A DNA stretch of 64,000 bases from Halobaculum rubrum (GTDB taxonomy: Archaea; Halobacteriota; Halobacteria; Halobacteriales; Haloferacaceae): the NCBI RefSeq assembly GCF_019880225.1, contig NZ_CP082284.1, forward strand, positions 930,001-994,000, written 5' to 3'. The position numbers and the translations under genes were made by a program. Positions 7,025 to 15,984 of the stretch are shown here, in pieces (the stretch's first letter is position 1; each line of letters begins with the position of its first letter). The notes beneath the pieces were generated by a model. That model saw nothing but the letters and a program-made list of their open reading frames with translations, was not told the origin of the DNA and did no database searches.

Positions 7025-8946
7025 GCGATCTCGCCTCCGGAGGCGGCACCTCGTCGGGCGAGTCGGAGTCGTCGTCCCGTGCGCGCGTCGGGATCGACGG
7101 CGGCAACGATCTCTCGGTGCTCGACCGGGCGCTGTACACACTGTTCTCACGTCACGCCGACACCCGCCGCCACGCGGCCGACCGGAAGCGCCACCGCGGG
7201 GCGGCGATGTCGACGAGCTTCGACGTGTACGTCGCACGAGCGTACGGCCTCTCGTGGGTCGTGTGTGCGCTCGTCACCGGCTGGACGCTCGTGATCGTTT
7301 CCGCGGTTTCGTCCCCGATCACGGCTGCTATCACGGCGAAGAGCGAGGCGTACATCGGCGTCGGCGCCGTCCCGCCGCTGTACGTCGCCGCCGCGGTCGC
7401 CGGCCTCGCGGGGACCGCCGCGAAGTACGCGACGGTCCGACTGGCCGGCGTTCGGCTCCGGTGGCGGACGAAGGCGCGTCGGACCGGCATCGAGCGGACG
7501 CTTCCGGGCGCGGCACGCTTCCTCACCGCGCTGTCGTCGGGGAGCGACGGGCCGCGAGCGATGCTGCGGCGCGTCGCCGACAACGACGCGTACGGCGAAA
7601 CCGCGGTCTCGATCCGTGCGGCGCTCACGACGGCCACCCTCACGGGGAGCCTGAACGAGGGGATCGGCCGCGTCGCTCGCGACACGCCGTCGCGTGACGC
7701 GCTCGCCCCGTTCCTACTGAAGTTCCGCGAGCACGCCGCACAAGGTGAGGACGCGTTGAGCGGGTACCTCACGCTGGAATCGCGGATGCTCGGCCACCGG
7801 AGCGAGCAGACCCGCGAGCGCAACGCCGACATGATGGAGCTCGTCGCGGAGTTGTTCGTGGTGTTGCTCGTGCTTCCCGCGCTGTTAGTCATCGTCCTCA
7901 CGGTGATGAGCGTGCTCACGCCGGGACTGTCCGCGGAGATCGTGACGCCAATCGGGACGGCCACCAGGCGTGCGATCGCGGTGTACGGCGCTGCCGGGGC
8001 GGTCCTCGTCGTTGGCGTCGCCGCGGCCGCGTTCGTCACCGAACTCCGGCCGACAGGCCAGCGAGCACACCACGCGCCCCCGAGCGACCTGTCGTCGTTG
8101 CTGCGGTCGGTTCCGAGCAACCCCGCAAGCGCCGCGATCGCGCTCACACCGGTCGGAGTCGTCGCGCTCGGCGGCCTGTTCGCGGGCGGCGTCGACCCGG
8201 TGAACGCCGCGCTGCTCGGCTACGCGGCCTACGCCGTCCCCGTCGGCGGGGTGGCGCTGCGTCGCGGGCGAATCGACGACGCGAAGGACCGCGAGATCAG
8301 CGACTTCGTCCACGCCGTCGCCGGTCGCGTCGCCCTCGGCGATCCGCTGGCCGCGGCGGTCGAACACACGGCCCGGAACGTGGACCTGGGTCGGTTGAAC
8401 CCGGACGTCGCCGACCTCGCGTTCGCGCTCGGCATCAGTGGCGGACGCGAGGAAGATGTCCAGACTGAGGCGCTCAGGCGCTTCACCGAGCGCGTCGGGA
8501 CACCGTTGGCGGCGCAGACGATCGGACTCGTCTCCGGCGCGCTCGACGCCGGCAGCGACGCGGACGCGGTGTTCGAGACCCTGCAGACGGAGGTCGGCCG
8601 GCTCTACCACGAGAAGCGCGCGCTCCGTGCCAACATGTTCGTGTACGTCGCCGTCGGCTGGACGACCGCGCTGCTCGTCGTCGGGATCGTGGTCGCGGTG
8701 AACCTCACCGTGCTCGACGGGTTCTCCGATCTCGCGTCGCTGTCGACCGGCGGCGGCGCGCTGGACCCGACGGCCGTCGACCCCGAGCGCGACCGCCGCC
8801 GGTTCTACGTGGTCGCACAGGCGACAGTCCTCTCCTCGGGGCTGTTCGCGGGCGCCGCGGGTCGCGGCGGCTACGCGATGCTCCTGCACTCCGGGGCGCT
8901 CGTCGTCGTGTGTTACGCAGTGTTCGCGGTCGCGGGGTTGCTGTGA
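7021..8946 (+). CDS. Type II secretion system F / PilC-like membrane platform protein
   Basis: A 641-residue polytopic membrane protein with two T2SSF domains, one at about residues 155-285 and a second at about 425-535, and hydrophobic segment groups near 75-135, 280-340, 360-415, 540-570 and 600-640. This two-domain layout matches haloarchaeal PilC/TadC platform proteins that anchor the ATPase to the membrane. The GTG start overlaps the ATPase stop by 4 nt (GTGA), indicating translational coupling. The first 60 residues are hydrophilic. It must act with the ATPase before it and the pilin-like proteins that follow. Confidence 0.87.
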   Translation: MSDLASGGGTSSGESESSSRARVGIDGGNDLSVLDRALYTLFSRHADTRRHAADRKRHRGAAMSTSFDVYVARAYGLSWVVCALVTGWTLVIVSAVSSPITAAITAKSEAYIGVGAVPPLYVAAAVAGLAGTAAKYATVRLAGVRLRWRTKARRTGIERTLPGAARFLTALSSGSDGPRAMLRRVADNDAYGETAVSIRAALTTATLTGSLNEGIGRVARDTPSRDALAPFLLKFREHAAQGEDALSGYLTLESRMLGHRSEQTRERNADMMELVAELFVVLLVLPALLVIVLTVMSVLTPGLSAEIVTPIGTATRRAIAVYGAAGAVLVVGVAAAAFVTELRPTGQRAHHAPPSDLSSLLRSVPSNPASAAIALTPVGVVALGGLFAGGVDPVNAALLGYAAYAVPVGGVALRRGRIDDAKDREISDFVHAVAGRVALGDPLAAAVEHTARNVDLGRLNPDVADLAFALGISGGREEDVQTEALRRFTERVGTPLAAQTIGLVSGALDAGSDADAVFETLQTEVGRLYHEKRALRANMFVYVAVGWTTALLVVGIVVAVNLTVLDGFSDLASLSTGGGALDPTAVDPERDRRRFYVVAQATVLSSGLFAGAAGRGGYAMLLHSGALVVVCYAVFAVAGLL

Positions 8947-9689
8947 TCGCCGGCAGTCGCCCCGACGGGGGCGACGACCGCCGCGGCGACCGTCGGGCAC
9001 AGTCGCACGTCATCGGCATCGCGCTGTTGCTCGGCATCACCGCGGTCTCGATGGCCGGCCTCACGGCGACCGTCGGCACCGTCGTGGAGTCGAACACCGC
9101 GGGCGTCGATGCCGGCCGGGTCTCGGCGGACCTCGATGCCGCCCTCGCACCCGTGGAGGTGACCGGCCATCACCGGGGCACCGTCTCGTTCAGCGACGGT
9201 CGGTTGCACACCGTGAACCGGACGGTCCGGATCTTGAACGAGAGCGGCCAGGTCCGACGACTGGAGGTCGGCGGCGTGGTCTGGGCGAGCCACGGCCACC
9301 GCGTGGCGTTCGTCGCCGGCGCGGTCGTGCGGGGGCCCCCGGGTAACGCCGTCATGGACGCCGACCTTCCGCTGGCAACGTCGGCCGGAACGACGGTCGT
9401 CGGCGTCGCCGTCCTCGGCGACGCGCGCCTCTCGTATGCGGGGGGCGGGCGCGTTCCCCTGTCGACGCGGGTCAGCCACGACCGCAGCGCCTACGGCGAC
9501 GGCGAGTGGCGAGTCGCCGTCGAGACCGCCACGCCGCGCCCGTGGCGGGCGTTCTTCGAGGAACGCGGCGCGGTCACGACCGTTCGCGACTTCGACGACG
9601 ACGGCGTCGACAGCGTCGTCGCGCGGTTCCCGGGCTCGCGTGAGCTCCATCTGGTCGTCCATCGGCTGCACGTGGAGGGGGGACGATGA
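8943..9689 (+). CDS. Type IV pilin-like protein, first of five
   Basis: About 248 residues. After a 20-residue Arg/Asp/Gly-rich leader comes RAQSHVIG and a 20-residue hydrophobic helix (IALLLGITAVSMAGL...). This is the layout of an archaeal class III signal: charged leader, cleavage region, then a helix that packs in the filament core. The remainder is a beta-rich extracellular domain with no cysteines. The GTG start overlaps the platform gene stop by 4 nt. A prepilin peptidase (PibD) would process it; none is encoded in this window. Probably a major or initiating pilin of this cluster, since its signal is the most canonical of the five. Confidence 0.75.
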   Translation: MIAGSRPDGGDDRRGDRRAQSHVIGIALLLGITAVSMAGLTATVGTVVESNTAGVDAGRVSADLDAALAPVEVTGHHRGTVSFSDGRLHTVNRTVRILNESGQVRRLEVGGVVWASHGHRVAFVAGAVVRGPPGNAVMDADLPLATSAGTTVVGVAVLGDARLSYAGGGRVPLSTRVSHDRSAYGDGEWRVAVETATPRPWRAFFEERGAVTTVRDFDDDGVDSVVARFPGSRELHLVVHRLHVEGGR

Positions 9690-10228
9690 CCGGGGGGCCT
9701 GGAGAGGGCGGTCCGGCCCGCCGGCCTCGCGTGGACGGTCCGACCCGGCCGCGTCGCGTCGACGCCGCCGCTCGGAACGGCGATCGTCGCGATCGTGCGG
9801 TGACGCCGATCGTCTCGAAAACGCTAGAGATCGGACTCGTCTTGCTGTTCGTCGGCGGGCTGTCGACGGCGCTGTTCGGCGGCGCGGTTCCGGACTACCG
9901 CGACGCCGCGGCCGACCGCGTGGGCGACCGGGCGCTCGCCGGCGCCGCGACGGAGATCGAGAACGCCGTTCCGCCCCGCGCAGCGTCGGTTCGCGTCGAG
10001 CGCCGCGTCGACCTCCCGGCGACGATCCGCGGATCGAGCTACCGGGTCGTCGCCGGCGACGGGCGTGTCCGACTCGACCACCCGAACCCGTCGGTCGGCG
10101 GATCGCTCCGGCTCGCGCTTCCCGGACGCGTCGCGTCCGTGAGCGGAACGTGGCGCAGCGGCGCCGAGACAGTGATCACGGTCGCCGGTGGAGACGGCCG
10201 ACTCTCGGTCGAGTTGGTGAGCCGATGA
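9686..10228 (+). CDS. Pilin-like N-anchored protein, second of five
   Basis: 180 residues: a 37-residue Arg-rich leader, RAVTPIVSK, then a hydrophobic helix (TLEIGLVLLFVGGLSTALF) and a beta-rich tail. It resembles a haloarchaea-only family found in pil clusters (catalogued, as far as I recall, among DUF726x entries). ATG overlaps the previous stop by 4 nt. Likely a minor pilin or filament-tip component, by position. Confidence 0.7.
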   Translation: MTGGPGEGGPARRPRVDGPTRPRRVDAAARNGDRRDRAVTPIVSKTLEIGLVLLFVGGLSTALFGGAVPDYRDAAADRVGDRALAGAATEIENAVPPRAASVRVERRVDLPATIRGSSYRVVAGDGRVRLDHPNPSVGGSLRLALPGRVASVSGTWRSGAETVITVAGGDGRLSVELVSR

Positions 10229-10914
10229 TCCGACCGGCTCGGCGACGAGTCGACGGATCGCCCGACCGCGGGCAGGCGAACCTCGCGGCGCTGGTCGCCG
10301 CGTTGATCGTCCTCTCGGCGACGGTCGGCGTGACGCTCGGCCTCGCCGAAGGAGCGCTCGCGGGCGCCGACCGCCAGCCGACCGATCGGCGCGCGGCGGT
10401 CGCCTCGACCGAGCGGCTGATCGCGGCCGACTCGCCGGTGACGCGACGAAAGAACGTCCTGAACGCCAGCGCGCTCGATACGCTCTCGCCCGAACGACTG
10501 GTCGCGCTCGCGCCGCCGCTGACGGACGCCGCCTTCGTCGTCCGGGTCGACGGCCGACCGGTCGTCGAGCGGGGCGACCCGGCCGACGGCGTCTCGTTCC
10601 GTCGGATCGTCCTCGTCTCGGCCGTCGAGGAGCGAACGCTGACCGTCGCCGCCGACGGCGCGGTGACGCTTCCCCGGCGGACCGACAGCGTGCGGCTCGA
10701 CTTCGCCGAGGCGGACGTGGAGACGGTCCGGGCGAACGGCCGGATCGTCCTCCACCGACCGGGCGGACTCCGCGGCGCACGGACAGTGTCCGTCAGCCGG
10801 TCGGAGACGCTCACGATCTCGTTCGACGCGAACGCGACCGGGACCGTCGTAGTGACGTCGACCCCGGAGCGAACCCGAAAGGCCACCCTGGAGGTGCGAG
10901 TCGATGCCCGATGA
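10225..10914 (+). CDS. Pilin-like N-anchored protein, third of five
   Basis: 229 residues. Leader MIRPARRRVDGSPDRGQ, then NLAALVAALIVLSATVGVTL as the hydrophobic helix, then a mostly beta extracellular domain. The RGQ junction before the helix mimics archaeal prepilin and prearchaellin cleavage contexts. ATG overlaps the previous stop by 4 nt. Haloarchaeal pil-cluster family of unknown function. Confidence 0.7.
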   Translation: MIRPARRRVDGSPDRGQANLAALVAALIVLSATVGVTLGLAEGALAGADRQPTDRRAAVASTERLIAADSPVTRRKNVLNASALDTLSPERLVALAPPLTDAAFVVRVDGRPVVERGDPADGVSFRRIVLVSAVEERTLTVAADGAVTLPRRTDSVRLDFAEADVETVRANGRIVLHRPGGLRGARTVSVSRSETLTISFDANATGTVVVTSTPERTRKATLEVRVDAR

Positions 10915-11341
10915 ATCGCGTTCGGTGTGTGCCGTGTCGGACCGCGCTCAGCTCTCGCTTCCCGTCGTCGAGGTCGCCGTCGGCGTCGCGTTCCTGCTGG
11001 CGGTCGCGGCGTCGTTCGGACTGGCGCTGCCCGCACCGGCGACCGCGGAGGCACAACTCGACGCGTACGCCGACGACGCCGGCACCGTGCTCGCCGAGGA
11101 ACCGCCGCGACATGCCGGCGATACGCGGCTCGGGGAGGTGACTCGATCGCCGGCGGCGTTTGAGCGCGAGCGCGAGGCACTGCGCGATCGAGTGCGGCGG
11201 ATCCTCGGGGACAACCTCCTGTTTCGCGTGGAAACCCCACACGGCGCGGTCGGCTTCGACCGCCCGAACGGGGTGGCCACCGGCCGCGCGTCGGTCACGA
11301 CCGCCGGGGGAGAGGTGGTGTTGTGGGTGTGGTACGTATGA
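10904..11341 (+). CDS. Pilin-like N-anchored protein, fourth of five
   Basis: 145 residues with a short leader ending DRAQLSLPVVEVAVG and a hydrophobic helix VGVAFLLAVAASFGLAL. The rest is a small domain ending in alternating beta residues (VVLWVWYV). It overlaps the previous gene by 11 nt. Probably a minor pilin; no specific function known. Confidence 0.7.
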   Translation: MPDESRSVCAVSDRAQLSLPVVEVAVGVAFLLAVAASFGLALPAPATAEAQLDAYADDAGTVLAEEPPRHAGDTRLGEVTRSPAAFEREREALRDRVRRILGDNLLFRVETPHGAVGFDRPNGVATGRASVTTAGGEVVLWVWYV

Positions 11342-11868
11342 ACGGTCGCCGGGAGGACTGCGATCGTGCGCAGTTGGTGCTGCTCGCGGCTGCCGTCGCC
11401 GCCGCCGCGCTGGTTCCGATGGCGCTGGCGTACCTCACGCTGGGCGCACACCCCGACGTCGCCGCGACCGCCGAGCGCGACACCCCGGGCGAGGACACCC
11501 TTCGCGCGCTCGATCGGGCGGCGCAAAACGCTTCGGCCGCGGTCGGCCGGCACCCGTGGAGCGGGCGCGAGCGGGCGGTTGCGACGTTCGACGCGGCGCT
11601 CGCGAGCGACGTGCGCGGGATCGAGACCGCCCGGCTGTCGGAGACGGTCGCCGTTGACGTGACACGAAACGAGACCGCCGCGAGGGCGTGGGCGACGGGG
11701 AACTGCCCCGACGGCCCGAACCGCGCGTTCGGCGCCTGCGACGTGGTCGACGGCGTCGTCGTGCAGGAACGCGCCGGCGAGGCGACGCTGTTGGCGATCG
11801 CGTTCGACGTGCGCGTGACCGAGCAGGCGGGCACGACGAGGCTGACGGTCGTCCTTCGGGTCCGGTAA
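11338..11868 (+). CDS. Pilin-like N-anchored protein, fifth of five
   Basis: 176 residues: leader MNGRREDCDRAQLVL, helix LLAAAVAAAALVPMALAYLTL, then a helical and beta domain that contains two Cys (TGNCPDGPNRAFGACD), a possible disulfide outside the cell. ATG overlaps the previous stop by 4 nt. Last gene of the operon; the next gene starts 126 nt later with its own promoter. Confidence 0.7.
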   Translation: MNGRREDCDRAQLVLLAAAVAAAALVPMALAYLTLGAHPDVAATAERDTPGEDTLRALDRAAQNASAAVGRHPWSGRERAVATFDAALASDVRGIETARLSETVAVDVTRNETAARAWATGNCPDGPNRAFGACDVVDGVVVQERAGEATLLAIAFDVRVTEQAGTTRLTVVLRVR

Positions 11869-11994
11869 GGTGCCGCCGTGCGGACGGCGGGGTCGACCGC
11901 GTGGCGGGTCCGACCCGTCCGTGACGGAACACCCGACTCCGCGGCAGCGCGGGCGCCGATCGGGTTTTTGCATGCGGCGGAACGCCCCTCGAAC

Positions 11995-12507
11995 GTGAGC
12001 GTACTCCTCGCCCTCTCGTACGTCGCCCACGTCGTCGCGGGCGGGCTCTGGACCGGCGGCGTCGCGTACGCGGCGGTGGCGGTTCTCCCGGCTGCACGCC
12101 GCGGCGACCTGTCCGCCCCGGGCCTCGGCCGCTCCGTGGACTGGCTGCTACAGACGACGCGGGTGACGGGCGTCGTGTTGCCCGTGACCGGCGGCTACCA
12201 GATCTGGCGACTGTATCCCCTCCCCCGGCTGTTCGGGACAACCCGCGGCCACCTCGTCCTCGGGATGGTGGCGCTGTGGGGGGTGATGAACGGCCTCGTC
12301 GAACTCGGCGTCTATCGAATGCGCATGGCGGAGGGCTCCCGGATGGGGCTCGGCCGGCACACGATCGAGCGGTTCGGGCTGGACGACGACGCCGACGCGC
12401 GAGGGGCTGCCGAGGTCGCCCGTCCGTACGTGCTGGCGGCCGCCGCGCTGGGTGTCCTGCTGCTCGTCGACGCGGCGCTGCTGGCCGGTAGTCCGGGAGG
12501 CGTCTAG
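11995..12507 (+). CDS. CopD family / DUF-type four-helix membrane protein
   Basis: About 170 residues with four hydrophobic segments (near 1-25, 50-75, 80-105 and 145-165). SYVAHVVAGGLWTGGV carries the conserved His and Trp seen in CopD-like proteins, where they may bind heme or copper; RVTGVVLPVTGGYQIWRL is typical of the haloarchaeal members. Transport of copper is only an annotation tradition for these. GTG 11995 is chosen because the membrane helix starts immediately; GGGTTTTTGCAT at 11962-11973 fits a TATA box about 25-30 nt upstream. Confidence 0.7.
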   Translation: MSVLLALSYVAHVVAGGLWTGGVAYAAVAVLPAARRGDLSAPGLGRSVDWLLQTTRVTGVVLPVTGGYQIWRLYPLPRLFGTTRGHLVLGMVALWGVMNGLVELGVYRMRMAEGSRMGLGRHTIERFGLDDDADARGAAEVARPYVLAAAALGVLLLVDAALLAGSPGGV

Positions 12508-12621
12508 CGACCGCGAACCGTCCACGGGATCTGGAGGTCCGGTCGATCACGGTTCGACGCCGTACCGTGCTCGAACATCATCGGGCGAACGACCAATCGG
12601 CTCCGTCGCGAACCTCCGAGT

Positions 12622-12894
12622 ATGGCCCACGCCGACGCCGACGGCACCGGAACCGACACGGGACCCGCGACCGACACGAACGACCCTCGGGTGCTCGACG
12701 TTCGTGATATCGACGCGCCGCCGTTCGAACGTATCACCGGCGCGCTGGCGGATCTCGACCGCGACGAGACGCTGGTGATCGTCAACAGCTTCGATCCCGA
12801 GCCGCTGTACGGCGAACTCGACCGCCGCGGGTTCACCCACCGATCCTCGCAGGTGGCCCCGGACGAATGGCGCGTCCGCGTCGAACACGAGTGA
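12622..12894 (+). CDS. DUF2249 domain protein
   Basis: 90 residues. After a 20-residue Asp/Thr-rich tail the sequence reads LDVRDIDAPPFERI, a helix, then LVIVNSFDPEPLYGEL, the DUF2249 core with the conserved DP-x-PL loop. The TusA-like fold is small alpha/beta; roles are unknown, though these proteins often occur near cupins, hemerythrins or denitrification genes. A second DUF2249 gene follows 66 nt later. Confidence 0.85.
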   Translation: MAHADADGTGTDTGPATDTNDPRVLDVRDIDAPPFERITGALADLDRDETLVIVNSFDPEPLYGELDRRGFTHRSSQVAPDEWRVRVEHE

Positions 12895-12960
12895 GAGCCG
12901 GGCGCAGACGAAGGTGTTCGGGGGGAAGGCTACCGGGCTTGCGACCACACGAAAGAGCAG

Positions 12961-13194
12961 ATGCCAACTGAAACGATCGACATCCGTGACATTCCGCCCG
13001 CGAAGCGACATCCGACGATCCACAACGCGTTCGCCGACCTCGACGCCGGCGAGTCGCTGGAACTGATCAACGACCACGACCCGCAGCCCCTGTTCTACGA
13101 GTTCGACGCCGAGGTCGACGACTTCGACGCCGACGGCTACGAGGTCGAACAGCGCGGCCCCGGGAAGTTCGTCGCCCGGTTGCCGAAAGAATAG
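12961..13194 (+). CDS. DUF2249 domain protein
   Basis: 77 residues, essentially a bare DUF2249 domain: DIRDIPPAKRHPTI, then LELINDHDPQPLFYEF, then a C-terminal strand with FVARLPKE. It keeps the DHDPQPL loop that is the family hallmark. Paralogue of the gene just upstream; the pair is probably a tandem duplication that has diverged. It converges on halorhodopsin with a 66-nt gap. Confidence 0.87.
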   Translation: MPTETIDIRDIPPAKRHPTIHNAFADLDAGESLELINDHDPQPLFYEFDAEVDDFDADGYEVEQRGPGKFVARLPKE

Positions 13195-13260
13195 CGCCGG
13201 CGGAGCCGAGGTCGAAGCGGTCGATCGGGAATCGGGAACCGGTCGGAACCCGACGGTCGG

Positions 13261-14097
13261 TCAGTCGTCGGCGGGCGCGGCGCTCTCCGTCCCGTCGGGC
13301 CCGCCGGCGGCGACGGTCGACTCGTTCGCGGCGACCCACCGGAGCAGCAGGAACGCGAACACGTACTTCGCGAGGATGTCCAGCGCCGAGTACGCCCACG
13401 ACGTGAGGCCGACCGACTGGACGACGGCGAGCCCCTCGACGCCGAGCGCCCACACGATCGGGTAGCCGAGCCACAGGACGACCGTGAGGACCCTGAGCGT
13501 GTCGAATATCTCGTCGGTGCCGGCGGCGGTCGCGGCGTCGGCCCACTCGGTCAGCAGGGCGTACAGCACCACCGCGAAGAACGCACAGCTGATCAGGTAG
13601 AACGCCCACCGCAGGGGGTACGACGAGGTGACCAGCGCGGCCGCGAGACCGGTGACGCACATCCCGATGTCGGCGGCGATCACCGTGAACAGGCTTCCCC
13701 GGTCCACGTCGGCAAGCAGGCCGAGCGCGAGGAGGATCATCGGCGTCGACAGCGCCCACGTCAGGTAGCGACCCCACTGACTCAACACCTCCTGGCCGCC
13801 CAAGGGATGTCCGACCGGCATCGTGATCACGCCGACCGTCAGCCCGGAGACGAGCCCGGTGTAACTGGAGATCGACACCAGCGGGATCATGAGCGTCGCG
13901 GCCCAGATCAGCTTCGCCCGGGAGGACTCGACGTTCCGACCCATGTACACGAACAGCAGCGCCGACAGCCCGGCCAGCGCGATGTTCGCCCACAGCGAGG
14001 AACTGAGCAACACGTCGCCCTGGATCTGTGAGAACACCTCCGACTGTGTCACTTGGAGCGGCGATACGTGAACGGCTTGACTCCATCCGACTGACAT
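13261..14097 (-). CDS. hop: Halorhodopsin (light-driven chloride pump)
   Basis: 278-residue, seven-helix retinal protein. Retinal Lys is Lys244 in ALDILAKYVF with its counter-ion Asp240 four residues earlier. Helix C reads RYLTWALSTPMILLALG, giving Arg110, Thr113, Ser117 and Ala124 at the places of bacteriorhodopsin Arg82, Asp85, Thr89 and Asp96. This TSA triplet is diagnostic of inward chloride pumps rather than proton pumps. The loop before it (SSYTGLVSGLTVG) is also halorhodopsin-specific. Length matches known halorhodopsins (274-291). No bop, brp/blh or full-length bat gene lies in the window, so retinal supply and regulation are encoded elsewhere. Confidence 0.95.
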   Translation of the reverse strand: MSVGWSQAVHVSPLQVTQSEVFSQIQGDVLLSSSLWANIALAGLSALLFVYMGRNVESSRAKLIWAATLMIPLVSISSYTGLVSGLTVGVITMPVGHPLGGQEVLSQWGRYLTWALSTPMILLALGLLADVDRGSLFTVIAADIGMCVTGLAAALVTSSYPLRWAFYLISCAFFAVVLYALLTEWADAATAAGTDEIFDTLRVLTVVLWLGYPIVWALGVEGLAVVQSVGLTSWAYSALDILAKYVFAFLLLRWVAANESTVAAGGPDGTESAAPADD

Positions 14098-14120
14098 ACA
14101 CCTACCACATGGCTCCGAAG

Positions 14121-14132
14121 CATATCAATATG
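14121..14132 (-). promoter_or_regulatory. Probable TATA region of halorhodopsin gene
   Basis: CATATTGATATG on the minus strand lies 24-35 nt upstream of the halorhodopsin ATG and is the only AT-rich block there. The CATAT...ATATG arrangement is nearly symmetric. Confidence 0.45.
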
Positions 14133-14430
14133 ACAGGAGAGGAAATCAGTTGTGGCCGATCCGTTCGTCAGCCTTCCGGTCCGTCGACGATCCGGGATCG
14201 GCCCAAAGGGAGCGGTCCCGCGAACCCGCGGAAGCGCGCGCCGGCGACCGGACGACGCAGTACCCGTTCGGGGTCGGCGACCGTGTCGGATCGGTACCGC
14301 GACGGCGATGCGAGGTCGGGAACGGAATTCACGACGTGTGTGAACGACCGCCGAAACCTTAACCGAGCGGTAAGCGAAACGGGAGGAGACGGAGACCCTG
14401 CGGAGAGATCCCGCGGGACGGAACACAACA
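14133..14430. other. Intergenic stretch between halorhodopsin and CoA-transferase
   Basis: About 300 nt with no supported gene on either strand. It must hold any upstream activator site of halorhodopsin and the promoter of the CoA-transferase; CCTTAACC at 14357-14364 could be a TATA box, which would imply a leader of about 45 nt ending in GGGAGGAGACGGAG, a purine-rich possible ribosome site. Confidence 0.35.
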
Positions 14431-15675
14431 ATGTCCGACACCGACACAGATTCACCACCGACGCAGGGGAAGATGCTCGAGGGCGTGAAGGTTCTCGATC
14501 TCTCGACGTTCGTAACCGGCGGGTTCAGCTCGGCGATGCTCGCCAACCTCGGGGCCGAGGTGATCAAGATCGAGCAGCCGGGGTACGGCGACGCGATCCG
14601 TCACACGGGACCGCCGTTCATCCAGGGCGAGTCGCCGTACTACTGGACGGTCAACTACGGCAAGCGGAGCCTCGAACTCGACTTGAAGAACGACCGCGCG
14701 AAGGAGGCGTTCTACGAGCTGGTCGAGCACGCCGACGTGGTCGTCCAGAACTACCGCCCGGGCACCGCCGAGCGCCTCGACATCGACTACGACACCCTCT
14801 CGGAGTACAACGACCGGCTCATCTACCTCGCGATATCGGCGTTCGGACAGACCGGCCCGTGGGCGAAGCGCTCGGGGTACGATCTGCTCATTCAGGGGAT
14901 GAGCGGGCTGATGAGCGTCACCGGCGAGGAAGGCCGCCAGCCCGTGAAGGTCGGCGTCCCGATGACCGACCTCATCACGGGGATGTGGGCCGGCTTCGGC
15001 GCAATGGCGTCGCTGTACCGCCGCGAGCGGACCGGCGAGGGCGAGTACATCGACCTGGGGATGCTGGATGCGACGCTGCCGTGGCTCACCAAGCAGGCGG
15101 GGCAGGTGTTCGCCGGCGAGGAGCCGAAACGCATGGGGACCAAAGACCCCGTACTCGCGCCGTACCAGACGTTCGAGACGGCCGACGGCTACCTCAACGT
15201 CTGCATCCTCAACGAGAAGCTGTGGCACGAACTGTGCGAGGTGATCGACCGCCCGGATCTCCCGGCTGACGAGCGGTTCGCGCGGAACGCCGACCGTGTG
15301 GCCAATCAGGACGCCCTCGAGGCCGAGATCGAGGCGACGCTCACGGAGAGGACGACCGACGAGTGGATCGAGATCGTCGCCGAGGAGGGCGGCGTCCCCG
15401 CCGGCCCGGTGTACGGGGTCGAGGAGGCGCTGAACAACCCGCAGGTCGACGCCCGTGGCGCCGTCTCGGAGATCGAACACCCCGAACTGGGCGAGATCCC
15501 GGTGATCGAGCACCCGCTGAAGTTCGCGAACGGCGAGAGCGGCTTCGACCGGGCGCCGCCGCTGTTGGGCGAGCACAACCGCGATGTGTTCGCGGAGTTG
15601 GGCTACTCGGAGGCGGAACTCGACGAGCTGGAGGCCGCGGGGATCTTCGGCGACGCGGACGACAGCGACGACTGA
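14431..15675 (+). CDS. CaiB/BaiF family (class III) CoA-transferase
   Basis: 414 residues. The N-terminal Rossmann part begins GVKVLDLSTFVTGGFSS and contains GAEVIKIEQPGYGD. The catalytic Asp is Asp213 in YIDLGMLDATL, the position that forms the acyl-enzyme anhydride in formyl-CoA transferase relatives. Length fits the family. In haloarchaea related proteins serve as mesaconate or succinyl-CoA transferases of the methylaspartate cycle; that cannot be decided from one gene. A purine-rich leader precedes the ATG. Confidence 0.88.
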   Translation: MSDTDTDSPPTQGKMLEGVKVLDLSTFVTGGFSSAMLANLGAEVIKIEQPGYGDAIRHTGPPFIQGESPYYWTVNYGKRSLELDLKNDRAKEAFYELVEHADVVVQNYRPGTAERLDIDYDTLSEYNDRLIYLAISAFGQTGPWAKRSGYDLLIQGMSGLMSVTGEEGRQPVKVGVPMTDLITGMWAGFGAMASLYRRERTGEGEYIDLGMLDATLPWLTKQAGQVFAGEEPKRMGTKDPVLAPYQTFETADGYLNVCILNEKLWHELCEVIDRPDLPADERFARNADRVANQDALEAEIEATLTERTTDEWIEIVAEEGGVPAGPVYGVEEALNNPQVDARGAVSEIEHPELGEIPVIEHPLKFANGESGFDRAPPLLGEHNRDVFAELGYSEAELDELEAAGIFGDADDSDD

Positions 15676-15984
15676 CGTCCCGGATCGGACCCCTCGTCCG
15701 ACTCGCCCATTGCCGGAAGCTTGCGCCGAGCCACACATCGCGCTGTGTCTCGAACGCCGACGCGCCGGTGCAGGCCCGCCAGATCACGCATTCGGGCCCC
15801 GTACGATGAGTGTTGACAACGCGTAACAATACGATCGCGTACGCTACCTCGTTCCGAAACCGACGCGACGCGGACGATCGGTCGATCCGACGGCGCGAAC
15901 GGATAGATAAAAACACTGCCCGAGCGCGCCGCCGCCGCACGGCCACAGTCGAGTTAACCGTCGGCTTGCGGTACCGTACTTCGC
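15676..15984. other. Intergenic stretch before DsrE-like gene
   Basis: 309 nt without a supported gene. GATAGATAAAAACAC at 15902-15916 is a clear AT-rich patch and could be a promoter lying about 70 nt before the next start; AGTTAACC at 15953-15960 is a second, better-spaced TATA candidate. Confidence 0.35.

Noticed and set aside
4643-7237. An 864-codon minus-strand frame opposite the pilus ATPase
   Set aside because: The Walker motifs on the plus strand settle the coding strand; the minus product is basic and repetitive, unlike a halophile protein.
14098-14430. A Bat-type upstream activator site for halorhodopsin
   Set aside because: Only a loose resemblance to the published UAS could be found near 14140-14155, and nothing decisive separates it from chance, so no site is called.
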